Below, one piece after another: positions 47,434 through 58,161 of a DNA stretch of 64,000 bases. The stretch is taken from NCBI GenBank assembly GCA_963922205.1, contig CAWUHX010000010.1, forward strand, positions 1,488,001 through 1,552,000, written 5' to 3'. Position 1 is the first letter of the stretch, and each line of letters begins with the position of its first letter. The translations under genes and the position numbers were made by a program. This DNA comes from Romanomermis culicivorax. Its lineage: Eukaryota > Nematoda > Enoplea > Mermithida > Mermithidae. The notes beneath the pieces were generated by a model that did no database searches, was not told where the DNA came from, and saw only the letters and a program-made list of their open reading frames with translations.

Positions 47434-48078
47434 TTATTAGATGCGGAATACAATGCCTTGTAAACGTGGTTTGAAAATGTTTTTTCCATTTTGCGTTTTA
47501 CACTTTTTTACAATGTTTTAGGCTGTCAGCAATAAGACGGTAAAAACGACGAAAAATCTGGAAAGATATGAACAGTTTTGCAACCTTGAATTTCTAACAG
47601 TGGAAAAAATTTCAGGTTTCTGGTCACGGGAAGATGATTCGTTTTCGTGAATTCGTGAGTACTAAGAAACCTTGATATTATCCTTTTGATTCACAACATA
47701 TATGCGAGGAAGATGATACAGAAGCTATGAACGATCTGACACTATACGAAAAAAAAATTTTCCTTTTCATATCTACACTCCTGATACTTTACTATCAACT
47801 AATCTGAAACAAAAAATTTCGAAATAAGTCAACTTTTGTGGATCAAAAATTAAAAAATTAAAATTCATCGACAAAAATAGTTTACAGTCTTCCTGAGATT
47901 CAAACAACTAGGAGACATTGTGATCTAGTCATTCTCGGGGAAACCCCAGATTTTTCGCCGTTTTTACCATCTCATTCCTGACATTCTAAAACAGTCTAAA
48001 AAATTGTGAAATGCAAAAAGGAAAAAAAACATTTTTAAACCACGTTACAAGGCATTGTATTCTGCACCTAATGAATGT
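47434..48078. mobile_element. Fold-back element with about 140-bp inverted arms
   Basis: The left arm, 47434-47570, contains GAATACAATGCCTTGTAA, GTGGTTT, CATTTTGCGTTTTACA, GACGGTAAAAACGACG and AAAAATCTGG in order. The right arm, 47935-48078, carries the complements in reverse order. The loop is about 365 bp and has no recognisable coding sequence. Confidence 0.7.
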
Positions 48079-48959
48079 TGTAGTGTGTTTCCGCCAAGTT
48101 TCATAACGAGTTGTCAGTCTTTTGGAGATGCATGCAGGTTCAAACTGGAGCGAGCGATGCAGACCATCTGAGGGCGTCTTACTGTAATTCAGTTTTGGTA
48201 CGTGCGCCGCAAGTTTTGTCTGTGCATTATTATTGGTATTTTTTCGTCTACTAGTATCATGTCACCGTGCACCTTGTTGTATTTCTTAGCATGGAAGACT
48301 CTTTCATTGTTAATCGGCCCACGTATTTCTTTGTGTACATGAGTGTGTTTATTTTCGTAGGTAAAATTAGCAGGAGAAAAAGTCTCCTCTTCCGGACTAA
48401 GCTTATTGGGAATTCAAATTAGGAAACCCACGGTTTTCTAGTTTGGATTTTTTTGCTGTGGGGTTTAAGTACTTTAAGAAGTTAGTTTATCCAGTAAGCA
48501 TGGGTGTTGGAAACACGTGCATTAAGGACAATCCCTGTACCCAACTCCTGCCTGCCTTCATCCAAAGCCCTGACTATATTTTTTGAATACAACATTGGTG
48601 AGCCGCTTGGTTTGCATGCTTCCTTTCCACGCCGTTGCGCTGCATATGACTCACATTCCCAAGTCTGGAAAATCACCCATGCCGCTTTTGTGCTCAAGGA
48701 TATCACCAAGGATTTTACAAATTGCTCACAAATATGAATCAGATGCTTTCAGCCAAATAGAAGAAATCAAAGCTGAGCAATTGGTTCGGCAGGCTCAGCC
48801 TAGTCTACACCAATAGCCCCTGCAGCCGATGGAGGTTACAGAACTAGCCAAACCAATTTTCTTCATTGCCCAAGTGTCCATTTTCATTTCCCCAAATTGC
48901 CAGCAATGGGTAACTGGCACCATTTTTCCGTTGACTTCTGCCTCTATTCCTGATTAAAT

Positions 48960-50481
48960 CCTTCAACCTTTGCCTGACAATCAAGTCACCACGGAATTTC
49001 CAATTGAAACCACAATCATCAATATTACCAATGGTAGATGTCTGCTATTATTTCTCAACAACACACCGAACAGCATCAAACTTTCCCTGACCAATTACTC
49101 GCTGTGGCAAAGCATATGCTAGGACCTGTCACCCGTTTTGACAATTTCCATGTTGCCGCGGCTGAATTAGATCGCCATTTGACTGATCACAAACCAGTGG
49201 CACTCAATAAATCACTCCCATGCCATACCAATAAACAAAAGCTCGACTTCCCATTGAACAAAATGACTCAGAGAATGCACATTACTGCTGCCCAAAAGGC
49301 AAAAGCCGTCAGTATGCTTTGGCAAAACCAAGACGTTTTCAGCCTCCCCAGCCACAAACCCACGATTACCAATGAATAGACCATCAGCATTGACATCAGC
49401 ACAGCAAAGCCAGTATCCTGCCACTATTACTGCGCCGCAATAGAACAAAGACTGATTGTACACCGCCATATTCAAGAAATGCTCGACAATGGTTTCATTG
49501 AACCATCCCGCTCACCCTGGGTCGCGCCACTGTTCCTTGTAAAGAAGAAAGATGGTTCCTGGTGCCCCATTGTAGATTACTATGGTATCAATGAAGTTAC
49601 GCCCAGCAACAAATTCCTGATCCTGCGCATTGACAACTACCTGGATGTGATGGGACAAGCCAAATTCTTCACCACGCTCAACTCAAAGGCTGGGTATAGG
49701 CAGGTACCTCTCCATAATGATTCCCGCAATAAAACAACCTTCATCTGCCAAGAAGGTTTGTTTCAGTTCAAAATTTTGCCATTCAGTTTAAAGAATGCAC
49801 CTGCCAAATTTCAACGTTTAATGGAAAGAATTCTCCGCCCGTATATTTGGAAAATTTGCCTCGTTTATATCAAGGATATTATCATATATTCGAATTCGTT
49901 TGAAGAACAGTTGGAACCTTTACAAATTATTTTTGATGCCCTCTGCACTGCCAATTTAATGCTACCGCCTGACAAGTGTGAATTCCTGCCGCTGCAAATC
50001 AAATATTTGGGAAATCTCCTTAATGCCGCAGGTATTGCCGCCAATCCAGACAAAGTCAAAGCTATCCCCGAATACAAATCTCCCTGAATCAATAAAGGTA
50101 TGCAAAGTTTTTTAGGTCTCGTGCAATGGTGCAAATGTTTCATTCCGCAATTGGCAACATTGTAAAGCCCGCTCTACATGCTGCTCCACCATGACTCCAA
50201 TTACAACTTTACTGATGATCATAAAAAAGCTTTCGACGGCATTAAGAAAGCTTTAATGTCATGGCTTCTCCTATGCTACCCCATGTACAATGACAAAGCC
50301 CAGTTCATCATTCAAACTGATGCAAATACAACTGCCATTGGCGTAAAATTATACCACGAAAGTGGTGACAACAAATGGGTAATCACATACAACAGCCGCA
50401 TCCTCACCAATGCTGTAACTTGATATAGTACAACCGAAGAATGCCTTGCCATTGTCTACAGATTTTGCATGTACCGCCACT
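48960..50481 (+). pseudogene. Decayed Ty3/gypsy pol fragment (older element)
   Basis: Pieces of a pol polyprotein related to the intact element that follows: a pre-RT segment (49038-49379; QNQDVFSLPSHKP), reverse transcriptase (49479-50087; [35 protein letters not shown]) and start of RNase H (50178-50423; FIIQTDANTTAIG). Several stops and frameshifts separate them. The catalytic box reads YIKD instead of YIDD, so this copy is dead. It is cut off within RNase H at 50481 by the LTR of the giant element. Further decayed coding may extend left to about 48500. Confidence 0.85.
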
Positions 50482-51082
50482 TGTCAGGGATGGACATAGT
50501 CTATCTCAAAGTTGTGAAGAAATAGCCGAAGTCGACGCGTTTTGCGTCGACGCCGATTTGCATAGACACCGTGCATAAATATGCCGGTCGTCTATGTTTT
50601 TGGTCATTCAGTAGTTATTGTTTGTTTTTGATTGAAAGAAAAATATCGGCGGCCCGATTGGGCATTAATTTATATTATTTTGTTATATTATTGTGGTCGA
50701 GCATTTCCGCCTGCAATACAACGACCCCCGGCCGACAGCTTTGGAATTACTCGCAGCGGAGGGAACGCAGGTTAGACCCCGGATCTCTGGAGAGCCACCC
50801 AGCGTGCAAGTCTACATTTACAACTCAGTTCTCGGCCCGACTTCTGATTTTGCCCCTGGTTTGAAGTTACTTGAGCTCAGGGTGTTATCATTTCTTCTGC
50901 AGTTCTTCGGGACGAAAGCAGGAGATCTTTGTTGATTTAGAGACTGACCGAACTGTTGCAATCTGATTCTACCTAAGGTTTCGGCCTGATTAGGTGAATT
51001 AGCTAGTAACTGATTAGGTCTATTTTTGGTATCAAATCCTTTATTTATATTTCTCTATCTAACCCCAAGTCTCATTTCAACA
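50482..51082 (+). repeat. 5' LTR of giant Ty3/gypsy element
   Basis: Starts TGTCAGGGATGGACATAG. The first 168 bases recur at 63833-64000. The right border is set at TTTCAACA (51082), about 100 bp before the gag start; a TGGTGGCTTCTGAC (from 51085) two bases later could be the primer-binding site. A perfect hairpin GTCGACGC-GTTTT-GCGTCGAC lies at 50531-50551, and a TATA-like ATAAATAT at about 50577. The right end is inferred because the far LTR is truncated by the window. Confidence 0.8.
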
Positions 51083-51180
51083 AGTGGTGGCTTCTGACTC
51101 TCAAAGTAACGGAAAATCAGAGGCAAACTCGAGGAGTCAAAAAACCTATTGGTTTTTATAGAGAACTGGGAGGTTACAAA

Positions 51181-54100
51181 ATGAGTAAAGACAACCTAGG
51201 TGGCCTCAAGAGCTCCGGTTTGCCCCGAACACCACCGGGAAAAAAGGCCCGTGATGCAGAAAAGTTAATTGTCCTGACTTCAGCCGAAACTTCAGCTGAA
51301 GAGGACAATTGCTCAGATCACCGGCCTTTATCGGTGGAAAACGAAGGCAATCGACCTACGACCTCGACAGCTGTCGAGAGGGAGGACGACGACGCGATAT
51401 TATCGGCCAACGAAGACCAAATTTTTAAAATTCCGTCGTCGACCAACCTCCCCAAGAGAGGCGAATATTTACATCCGCCAATTATGGGACCGGCGCGTCC
51501 ATTACCGAAGATGAACATTCCGGTTTTGGATCAACAGCAGCGCCGGCCAATTAATAAACCCGCCCAATTATTCGACATGTACCATCGATTATATTGGGAT
51601 AACGAGCGGGAGGAACATCGAGAAAATCCTCGAAAGAGCTCATTGGAAGATAAGCTGGACCAGATCATGAACAGGTTAGATGTTTATGATGGCATATTCG
51701 CCAGCATTGCTAATACAGGTTCACAGAAAGCCACTAAGGCAAATGAACCGAGGCAAAGCAATGCTGGCTGTTTGGAACAAGGTGGTGCATTGAAGTTTGA
51801 GCAGGGCCAGGAAGAGTTAGCGTGGCAAAATGATGGCATCACTCTTCAGCAAGACTGTAGACGGAAAGACCAAAAGTCAAGTCTCGGTCCTAAAGAGCAG
51901 TATATGTCTCATTTGCCCACTACCTCAAAAGTGGAGCAGAGGGTGAGTAGTTGTGGTTTTGACGAAGGCCTAAAAAACCCAAGTCTGATAAATCCAACTA
52001 TCTCACAACAGAGCAGTTGTATTAGGGGAGAGACCCCAAGTGTCAGGCAGCAGGTCATGCCTACAATGGTTCCGATTGATCCAGCTTTATGGGTCAATCC
52101 GGCTCAAGTAGGCCCAACTGTCTATGACATTGAAAGGGCGATCAAACCGAAATTACTGCAATCGGATATGCCAAGTAAACAGGTTCTTGCTTTTCTAGTG
52201 GAGCTAGAAGGTGAGTTTCGAAAGAATACTCCCGATGAGGTGAAACTAGAAGCATTAACCCGCTTGTCAAGGGACTTGCCGAAAGAATTGGCCGAAGAGT
52301 CAACGACATATAGGGAGGCCCGAGACAAGATTTTGAATTATTGTGCTCCAGATTGTAACCTGGACATGCTCAAACGGGATTTATTAGATATTAAGCAGGA
52401 ACCCGACGAAGCAGCAACCAAATTTCTAAAAAGGGTTCGAGCACATGTGAATCTCGTTTATCAGAGTGAAACAAAGGAGTTTAAAAATAAAATAATCATT
52501 GAAACCTTTTTCTATAGGAGTTCTTTGACTTATCAATTAGAACTGCAGAAAGACATAGCAAAATTCAAAAATTGGTATGATCTTTCGCAGGCAGTCTATG
52601 AGATAGAGTTAAAGTACCGGAATGCGATCAGAACATTTGGGCCAAGAGAGCAGCCCATGATGATAAATACGGCACAAGCGGAAATTGCTGAGGAGCAGCA
52701 AGCCGATGTGAATGTAATCCAAAGACCTTATGAAAGCGCCCAAAAACGCAATAGGGACTTAAGAAGACCAAACACAGAAAGGCAAACTCCAATGCAATCT
52801 TCGCAAAATCAATTGATAGATATAGCAGATGAGGAAGTACTTGAAGTACCTCCGCAACAGGCCATAATGCCTCGGCAACAGCCTGTTGAGGAGCCAAAAA
52901 AGGACTCCCTCATGGTGGCTTTATCTAAAGAGTTTATCAAAATGGCACAATGTTATGAAGAGATTAGGAACTCGACCAAAGCTCAAGAGGAAGCCATAAC
53001 TGCTTTAACTCATAAAGTTGATAAAGCGAAAGCGAAAAGTCAACAAGAGGTTCAGCAGCGAAAATGGTGTACTTACCACGAAAATAACACTCACAACACG
53101 ATTGATTGCAGAACCTTGAATTTTTATAAAGGTCTGCAAAATCGTGGAAGGGGTGGAAATAGTGGAAGAGGCTTTGGAAGAGGAAGTCCTAGAGGAAGTT
53201 TTGGAAATTTCCGAGGTAGAGGAAATTTCAGAGGTAATTTCAGAGGAAATTACGGAGGAAGTAGAGGAGGTTTTGGTAACGAAGGCGAAAGGGGAGCTTA
53301 TCAAGTTTCGTTTCCTGAGGACGAGGCGGAAAATTTGCAAGAATATGCCGAGTTTCAGGAATACGTAAAGTTGAAGAAGCTCAGGGAGCAAATGAGGTTG
53401 TTACAGGCTACCACCCAGCTGATGTTACCAGGACCAAATCTAATGGACCAACAACCAGTAATCGCAAATCAGAGTTCAAATACCCTGTTGGTTCCGCAAA
53501 AGGTAGTTAGTCCGTCGCAAGCCCCCGGGCAGACAGACCAACCGCCAAGTAGTGGTATCAATAGTGTACAGCAAGAACCAATGATGGAGATGAAGTTGTG
53601 TGGTTTACATAATTGTGCCATGGAGAAAGAGGAGAATGTGCCAGAAATGGAATGCAGTGCCGAGTATGGTAGAAAGGCGACTGCAGAGGAACTGGATATG
53701 TTAGCAAAGTACCCTAGAACACAGCCATTTCACATTAAAGTAACTGTGTGTGCTACTACTGCAAAGGCACTGATTGACACGGGAGCTCAGTGTTCGGTGA
53801 TGTCGGGTGATTTCTTGAAAAAATCACTTGGACTGGAGTATACAGCGTACCCTAAGATCCTAAAAGTCACTGTTGCCAATGGTAAAGTAGTTAGTGCACA
53901 TGGTTACGTTCAATTTCAAATGCAATGTGATTATGGCCGTTTTCCAGTTAAAGCTATCATAATACCAGGGTCCGCAGAGGATTTGATATTGGGAACAGAC
54001 TTCCTGGCGCATCCGGAAGTCAACACAGTAATAGATTTTGGAAAAGGTTCAATGACTATGATGGGTGTGAAGAAAAGTATTGATTTGCTAACATCTGATA

Positions 54101-57100
54101 AGAAAGCAATTCCAATAGTTGGGATGCATAATCCGATGATAGCAGAATCAGTACAAGAAAATTCTATTGAAGAAGATCAATGTTCGACAATTGAGCAGCT
54201 GGAAGATCTAGTTCCAGTAGTGGCTTGTAATAGAATTTACATTCCACATGGAACAGATCAACTAGTGAAAGCTAAATTGTGGAATAAATCCTCGGCAAAT
54301 AGAATAAATGGAATCATCGTCGAAGGAGATGATTCAGAAACGAGATTCAGAGTAGATGATACTATAGTTGATGGTTCAAAGGAGGACTTTGTATTGATGA
54401 TCTCCAACAATACGGGTTCCGGCTGCCTGATAGAACCTAATCAAGTTCTTGGCTACTGTAACTCCGTATTTCGGGGAGAATCAGGTGTATCAATTTTACA
54501 GGCAGGAAATAGTGGAGAAAGTAGCTTAGAGGGCATTTTCGATGCCAAGGAATCAAAATTCGATGGAGTTGTGTTTCTGGAAGCATTGTACAAAATGACC
54601 TCTAAAGCTACAGTGTCAGAGGAGCAGAAAGAGATGGCGATACGGCAACTCGTGAAATACCGGGATGTATTTAGCCTACCTCATGATCCTCTGACAACTA
54701 CTCCCCATCTTACTTGTAAAATTAATACAGGTGATGCTAGCCCTGTGGCGAAACATTACTACAGAGCTGCCATTGAACGTCGACCATATATCAGACAACA
54801 TGTGCAGGAAATGCTAGACAAAGGAGTCATAGAGCCATCAAGATCGCCCTGGGCGGCACCATTATTCCTAGTAGGGAAGAAAGATGGGTCGCTCAGGCCG
54901 GTTGTTGATTTCAGAGGCTTGAACGAGGTTACGAAGGATGATCGATATCCAATACCAAGAATGGATGATTATCTGGACTGCCTCGGGAGAGCAAAATTTT
55001 ATACGACTCTTGACCTTAAGTCTGGCTATTGGCAAGTGCCAATGGAAGAAGGCAGTAAAGAAAAGACTGCTTTCCTATGTCAAGAAGGGTTATTTCAGTT
55101 CAAAGTAATGCCCTTTGGACTGAAAAATGCACCAGCCGAGTTCCAGAGGATGATGGAGAGAATCCTTCATCCTCATGTGTGGAAGATATGTCTAGTTTAC
55201 ATAGACGATATCATAGTGTTCTCGAATACGTTCGAGGAACACGTAGAAAATTTGAAATTGGTCCTAGATGCTCTGAGACGAGCCCAGCTTACACTTAAAC
55301 CGGAAAAATGCGAATTCCTACCAAAGAAGGTTCATTTTCTTGGTCACATTTTGGATTCTAATGGAATTTCGCCCGATCCGAAAAAAGTGCAAGCTATTAA
55401 GGAGTTTGAATTCCCGGACTCGGTCAAGCGTATGCAAAGGTTTCTCGGAATGCTCCAGTGGTGTAAAAAATTTATACCACATCTGGCAAGGCACGCAGAA
55501 CCTTTGTATAAGCTGACGGCCAAGAAAAGGAATAAATGGCTCGTCACAGAGGATCACTACAAAGCATTTAATGCTTTGAAAGAAGCACTGGTATCGGTTC
55601 CATTTCTTAGGTACCCAGTAATGGATGGCTCAGCCCAATTCATTCTACAAACCGATGCCAGTGGAACAGCACTAGGGGCTGTTCTGTATCAAGAGTCTGG
55701 AGATGATAAGTGGGTCATAGCATACAATAGCCGTGTGCTAAAAGAGGACGAGAAAAAGTGGTGCGCAACCGAAAGGGAGTGCCTCGCGATTATCTACGGC
55801 CTCAAAATCTATCGGCACTATTTATTGGGGCAGAAAGTATTGATTAAGACAGATCACAGACCACTGTTATCAATGAAAGTCAACACAACAACAAATGACA
55901 AATTGAAACGGTGGTATGCGATCATAAATCAATACAACCACAAATTAGAATACGTGCCCGGTAGACAAAATGCTATGGCTGACTTCCTCTCTAGAAAGGA
56001 TGAGCCAGAGGATGTGGTGAAATCGCCACCGAAGTGGGAAAGTATGTTCAAGTCGGATGTTGTTTCCTCCGATGTCAAAGGAATAATAAAAGAACAACAA
56101 GAACAACAACAAATTTCCTTGGAGGCCAAGAGGAACAACATCCCCGAAAAGAATAAATCCCACAAGGATAAAAAGGAAGAAGAGGGTGCTCGAAATAGTC
56201 CTGAGGACGAAAGAGAGCATCCTAAAGGAGTAGAAGCGGTAGTAACCCGAAGCAAAGCTCGTGTTTCTGAAAAGGTGCAGAAAGAAAATCAGGAAACTGA
56301 TAGATCTGCGATACCTAAGGAACAAGACAATGTGCAGTGGTTACACCCTAGAAAAGAAGAGGAGTTTGATAAACCAGGAACATCAGGAGGAGAAGAGATA
56401 TCTATTGGCCTAATCCCAGATGACTTGATGAGCAAACTGCAAAAAGCAGACGAAAGCTTAAAGCCAATCTGGGATAGATTAGGTGCAAATAGCACCACGA
56501 AGTATCACAGTGGGTTCTACGAAGAAAATGGTGTATTGTATAGGGAAACTGAGGCAGAAAGCGAAGACCAATTGGTCATACCCGCAAACCTCAGGGACTC
56601 TGTACTGCATCAGCATCATGGTGCTGTAATAATGACACACCAGGGTTTCAAAAGAACTCTGAGTGTCATGAAATTGCACTATTGGTGGCCTGGCATGGAA
56701 AAAGATGTCAGGGAATGGATAAAATACTGCGTTGTCTGTCAAATGGCAACTGCAGGAAAGCCATCCATTCCTCCGTTGATACCCATTGTGCCACAAGGTC
56801 CATTCGACATTGTATCTGTGGATATAGTAGGAATTTCGCCTTTGGGAGAAAGAATGCCTTATGTTATAGTTTTTCAGGACTATTTCACAAAATGGGTTGA
56901 AGCTGAAATGATCCCAGATCAATCAGCAAATTCAGTTGTGAACGCGTTCTTAGAAGCTATAATATTTAGGCATGGAACACCAACGAAACTCCTAAGTGAC
57001 AATGGATCTTGTTTTACTTCGGATTTAATGAAATCAGTTTGTCATTTATTAGAGTGTAAGAAGATCTTCACTACTGCTTACCACCCTCAGGGTAATGGTA

Positions 57101-57732
57101 TGGTAGAGAGGTTCAACCAAACTCTAATAAAACAGCTGAGAAAAGTAGCTATCGGTGAACCCGATAGCTGGCCAAGATATCTCAAATCAGTGGTCTTTGC
57201 CTACAATGCTACCCCACACGCAGTGACGAAGGCCTCGCCATTTGCGTTGTTACGGGGCCATGAGGCAAAGTTCGGGATGAATTTGTCAAAAGCCCTTAAA
57301 ATAGTAATGCCCATGAATTATGAGGCATACAAATTCATCCTAACAGACCACTTAACCAGGCTTTATGGTATTATTGCCGAAAATATCCAGAAAGCAGCGG
57401 AAGCTAGCAAAAGATATTTCGACAAGAAAATTAAAACCTCGGTTTTTAAAGAAAATGATTGGGTACTTCTTAAAGTTGATAAGCAAAAGAAACTAGGCTT
57501 AACTTGGGAAGGACCCTTCATTATAACTGATGTTTCCAGGTTAGAGGATAATGTCATAACAATTGCACGTTATGATAATCTTTTGCTACGGCAAAAGGTT
57601 TCAGCAAGTAGGCTGAAAATTTTTCGCTACGAGACTACACGATGGCAGAACTACGTAAAAAATCGATCGAATCGTCTTACTGTACCTTCGCAATTAGCGG
57701 AGAGTAGTGCGACGCCCGGTGTAGTTTCGTAG
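51181..57732 (+). CDS. gag-pol: Gag-Pol polyprotein, Ty3/gypsy type (2,183 residues, single frame)
   Basis: Residues about 1-700 are Gag: capsid-like helices (about 310-490), a CCHC-type knuckle with C-x2-H spacing (WCTYHENNTHNTIDC, C630) and an RGG/GRG-rich tract (about 655-705). The protease has DTGAQCS (D866) and ILGTDFL. Reverse transcriptase runs about 1195-1380, with VDFRGLNEV, LDLKSGYWQ, FGLKNAPAEFQ and YIDD (Y1340). RNase H follows with QTDASGTALGAVL and TDHRPLL. Integrase has the HHCC finger (HQHHGAVIMTHQG, CVVCQ) and catalytic D1881 (VDIVG), D1940 (SDNGS) and E1976 (MVERFNQ), with a D-35-E spacing, then a GPF module (WEGPFIITDV); no chromodomain is seen. All catalytic residues are present and there is no gag/pol frameshift, so cleavage alone must separate Gag and Pol. 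Confidence 0.95.
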   Translation: MSKDNLGGLKSSGLPRTPPGKKARDAEKLIVLTSAETSAEEDNCSDHRPLSVENEGNRPTTSTAVEREDDDAILSANEDQIFKIPSSTNLPKRGEYLHPPIMGPARPLPKMNIPVLDQQQRRPINKPAQLFDMYHRLYWDNEREEHRENPRKSSLEDKLDQIMNRLDVYDGIFASIANTGSQKATKANEPRQSNAGCLEQGGALKFEQGQEELAWQNDGITLQQDCRRKDQKSSLGPKEQYMSHLPTTSKVEQRVSSCGFDEGLKNPSLINPTISQQSSCIRGETPSVRQQVMPTMVPIDPALWVNPAQVGPTVYDIERAIKPKLLQSDMPSKQVLAFLVELEGEFRKNTPDEVKLEALTRLSRDLPKELAEESTTYREARDKILNYCAPDCNLDMLKRDLLDIKQEPDEAATKFLKRVRAHVNLVYQSETKEFKNKIIIETFFYRSSLTYQLELQKDIAKFKNWYDLSQAVYEIELKYRNAIRTFGPREQPMMINTAQAEIAEEQQADVNVIQRPYESAQKRNRDLRRPNTERQTPMQSSQNQLIDIADEEVLEVPPQQAIMPRQQPVEEPKKDSLMVALSKEFIKMAQCYEEIRNSTKAQEEAITALTHKVDKAKAKSQQEVQQRKWCTYHENNTHNTIDCRTLNFYKGLQNRGRGGNSGRGFGRGSPRGSFGNFRGRGNFRGNFRGNYGGSRGGFGNEGERGAYQVSFPEDEAENLQEYAEFQEYVKLKKLREQMRLLQATTQLMLPGPNLMDQQPVIANQSSNTLLVPQKVVSPSQAPGQTDQPPSSGINSVQQEPMMEMKLCGLHNCAMEKEENVPEMECSAEYGRKATAEELDMLAKYPRTQPFHIKVTVCATTAKALIDTGAQCSVMSGDFLKKSLGLEYTAYPKILKVTVANGKVVSAHGYVQFQMQCDYGRFPVKAIIIPGSAEDLILGTDFLAHPEVNTVIDFGKGSMTMMGVKKSIDLLTSDKKAIPIVGMHNPMIAESVQENSIEEDQCSTIEQLEDLVPVVACNRIYIPHGTDQLVKAKLWNKSSANRINGIIVEGDDSETRFRVDDTIVDGSKEDFVLMISNNTGSGCLIEPNQVLGYCNSVFRGESGVSILQAGNSGESSLEGIFDAKESKFDGVVFLEALYKMTSKATVSEEQKEMAIRQLVKYRDVFSLPHDPLTTTPHLTCKINTGDASPVAKHYYRAAIERRPYIRQHVQEMLDKGVIEPSRSPWAAPLFLVGKKDGSLRPVVDFRGLNEVTKDDRYPIPRMDDYLDCLGRAKFYTTLDLKSGYWQVPMEEGSKEKTAFLCQEGLFQFKVMPFGLKNAPAEFQRMMERILHPHVWKICLVYIDDIIVFSNTFEEHVENLKLVLDALRRAQLTLKPEKCEFLPKKVHFLGHILDSNGISPDPKKVQAIKEFEFPDSVKRMQRFLGMLQWCKKFIPHLARHAEPLYKLTAKKRNKWLVTEDHYKAFNALKEALVSVPFLRYPVMDGSAQFILQTDASGTALGAVLYQESGDDKWVIAYNSRVLKEDEKKWCATERECLAIIYGLKIYRHYLLGQKVLIKTDHRPLLSMKVNTTTNDKLKRWYAIINQYNHKLEYVPGRQNAMADFLSRKDEPEDVVKSPPKWESMFKSDVVSSDVKGIIKEQQEQQQISLEAKRNNIPEKNKSHKDKKEEEGARNSPEDEREHPKGVEAVVTRSKARVSEKVQKENQETDRSAIPKEQDNVQWLHPRKEEEFDKPGTSGGEEISIGLIPDDLMSKLQKADESLKPIWDRLGANSTTKYHSGFYEENGVLYRETEAESEDQLVIPANLRDSVLHQHHGAVIMTHQGFKRTLSVMKLHYWWPGMEKDVREWIKYCVVCQMATAGKPSIPPLIPIVPQGPFDIVSVDIVGISPLGERMPYVIVFQDYFTKWVEAEMIPDQSANSVVNAFLEAIIFRHGTPTKLLSDNGSCFTSDLMKSVCHLLECKKIFTTAYHPQGNGMVERFNQTLIKQLRKVAIGEPDSWPRYLKSVVFAYNATPHAVTKASPFALLRGHEAKFGMNLSKALKIVMPMNYEAYKFILTDHLTRLYGIIAENIQKAAEASKRYFDKKIKTSVFKENDWVLLKVDKQKKLGLTWEGPFIITDVSRLEDNVITIARYDNLLLRQKVSASRLKIFRYETTRWQNYVKNRSNRLTVPSQLAESSATPGVVS

Positions 57733-57774
57733 CGGCAAAATCTGCCGATTTGCGTGTATTTATTTTGTGTATTT

Positions 57775-57780
57775 AATAAA
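57775..57780 (+). terminator. Candidate poly(A) signal between gag-pol and the exonuclease gene
   Basis: AATAAA within the palindrome-like AATAAATATTTATT, 43 bases past the gag-pol stop. It could end a gag-pol-only transcript, but read-through to the 3' LTR is needed for retrotransposition. Confidence 0.4.
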
Positions 57781-58161
57781 TATTTATTCTAATCATGTTT
57801 TGTAACGGTTGAAATCCGTTTTAATATTTTTTGAAATGTAGGATTGTGTTTTAACGAAGCGGGGGAAAACCTTTTAAAGCGAAAGACCCGTTTTCGTACA
57901 TTTTTTCATTTTACACTTTCTTGGTTAACAACTCCAAATCATTCAAAAGTTTCAAAAGTCGTGTCCCGCGTCTGCTCTTCATTTTCAAATCTTTTCGAAA
58001 AATTGTGAACGGAGGAACCCTCCCGTGAGGTAATTTGCAGCCGCAAGGGAATAGACTGTAAATGTTTTATACATCTGTCTACTTTTCACAGCTGCAGATT
58101 CGGTTTTAAAAATTTTAAAAATTATTTCGGTGCAAAGAATCGGGCCCAGAAAAAATTTCGA

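Noticed and set aside
53005-53391. Serine-rich minus-strand frame and glutamate-rich plus-strand frame at 53144
   Set aside because: Shadows of the Gag RGG/GRG tract in other frames.
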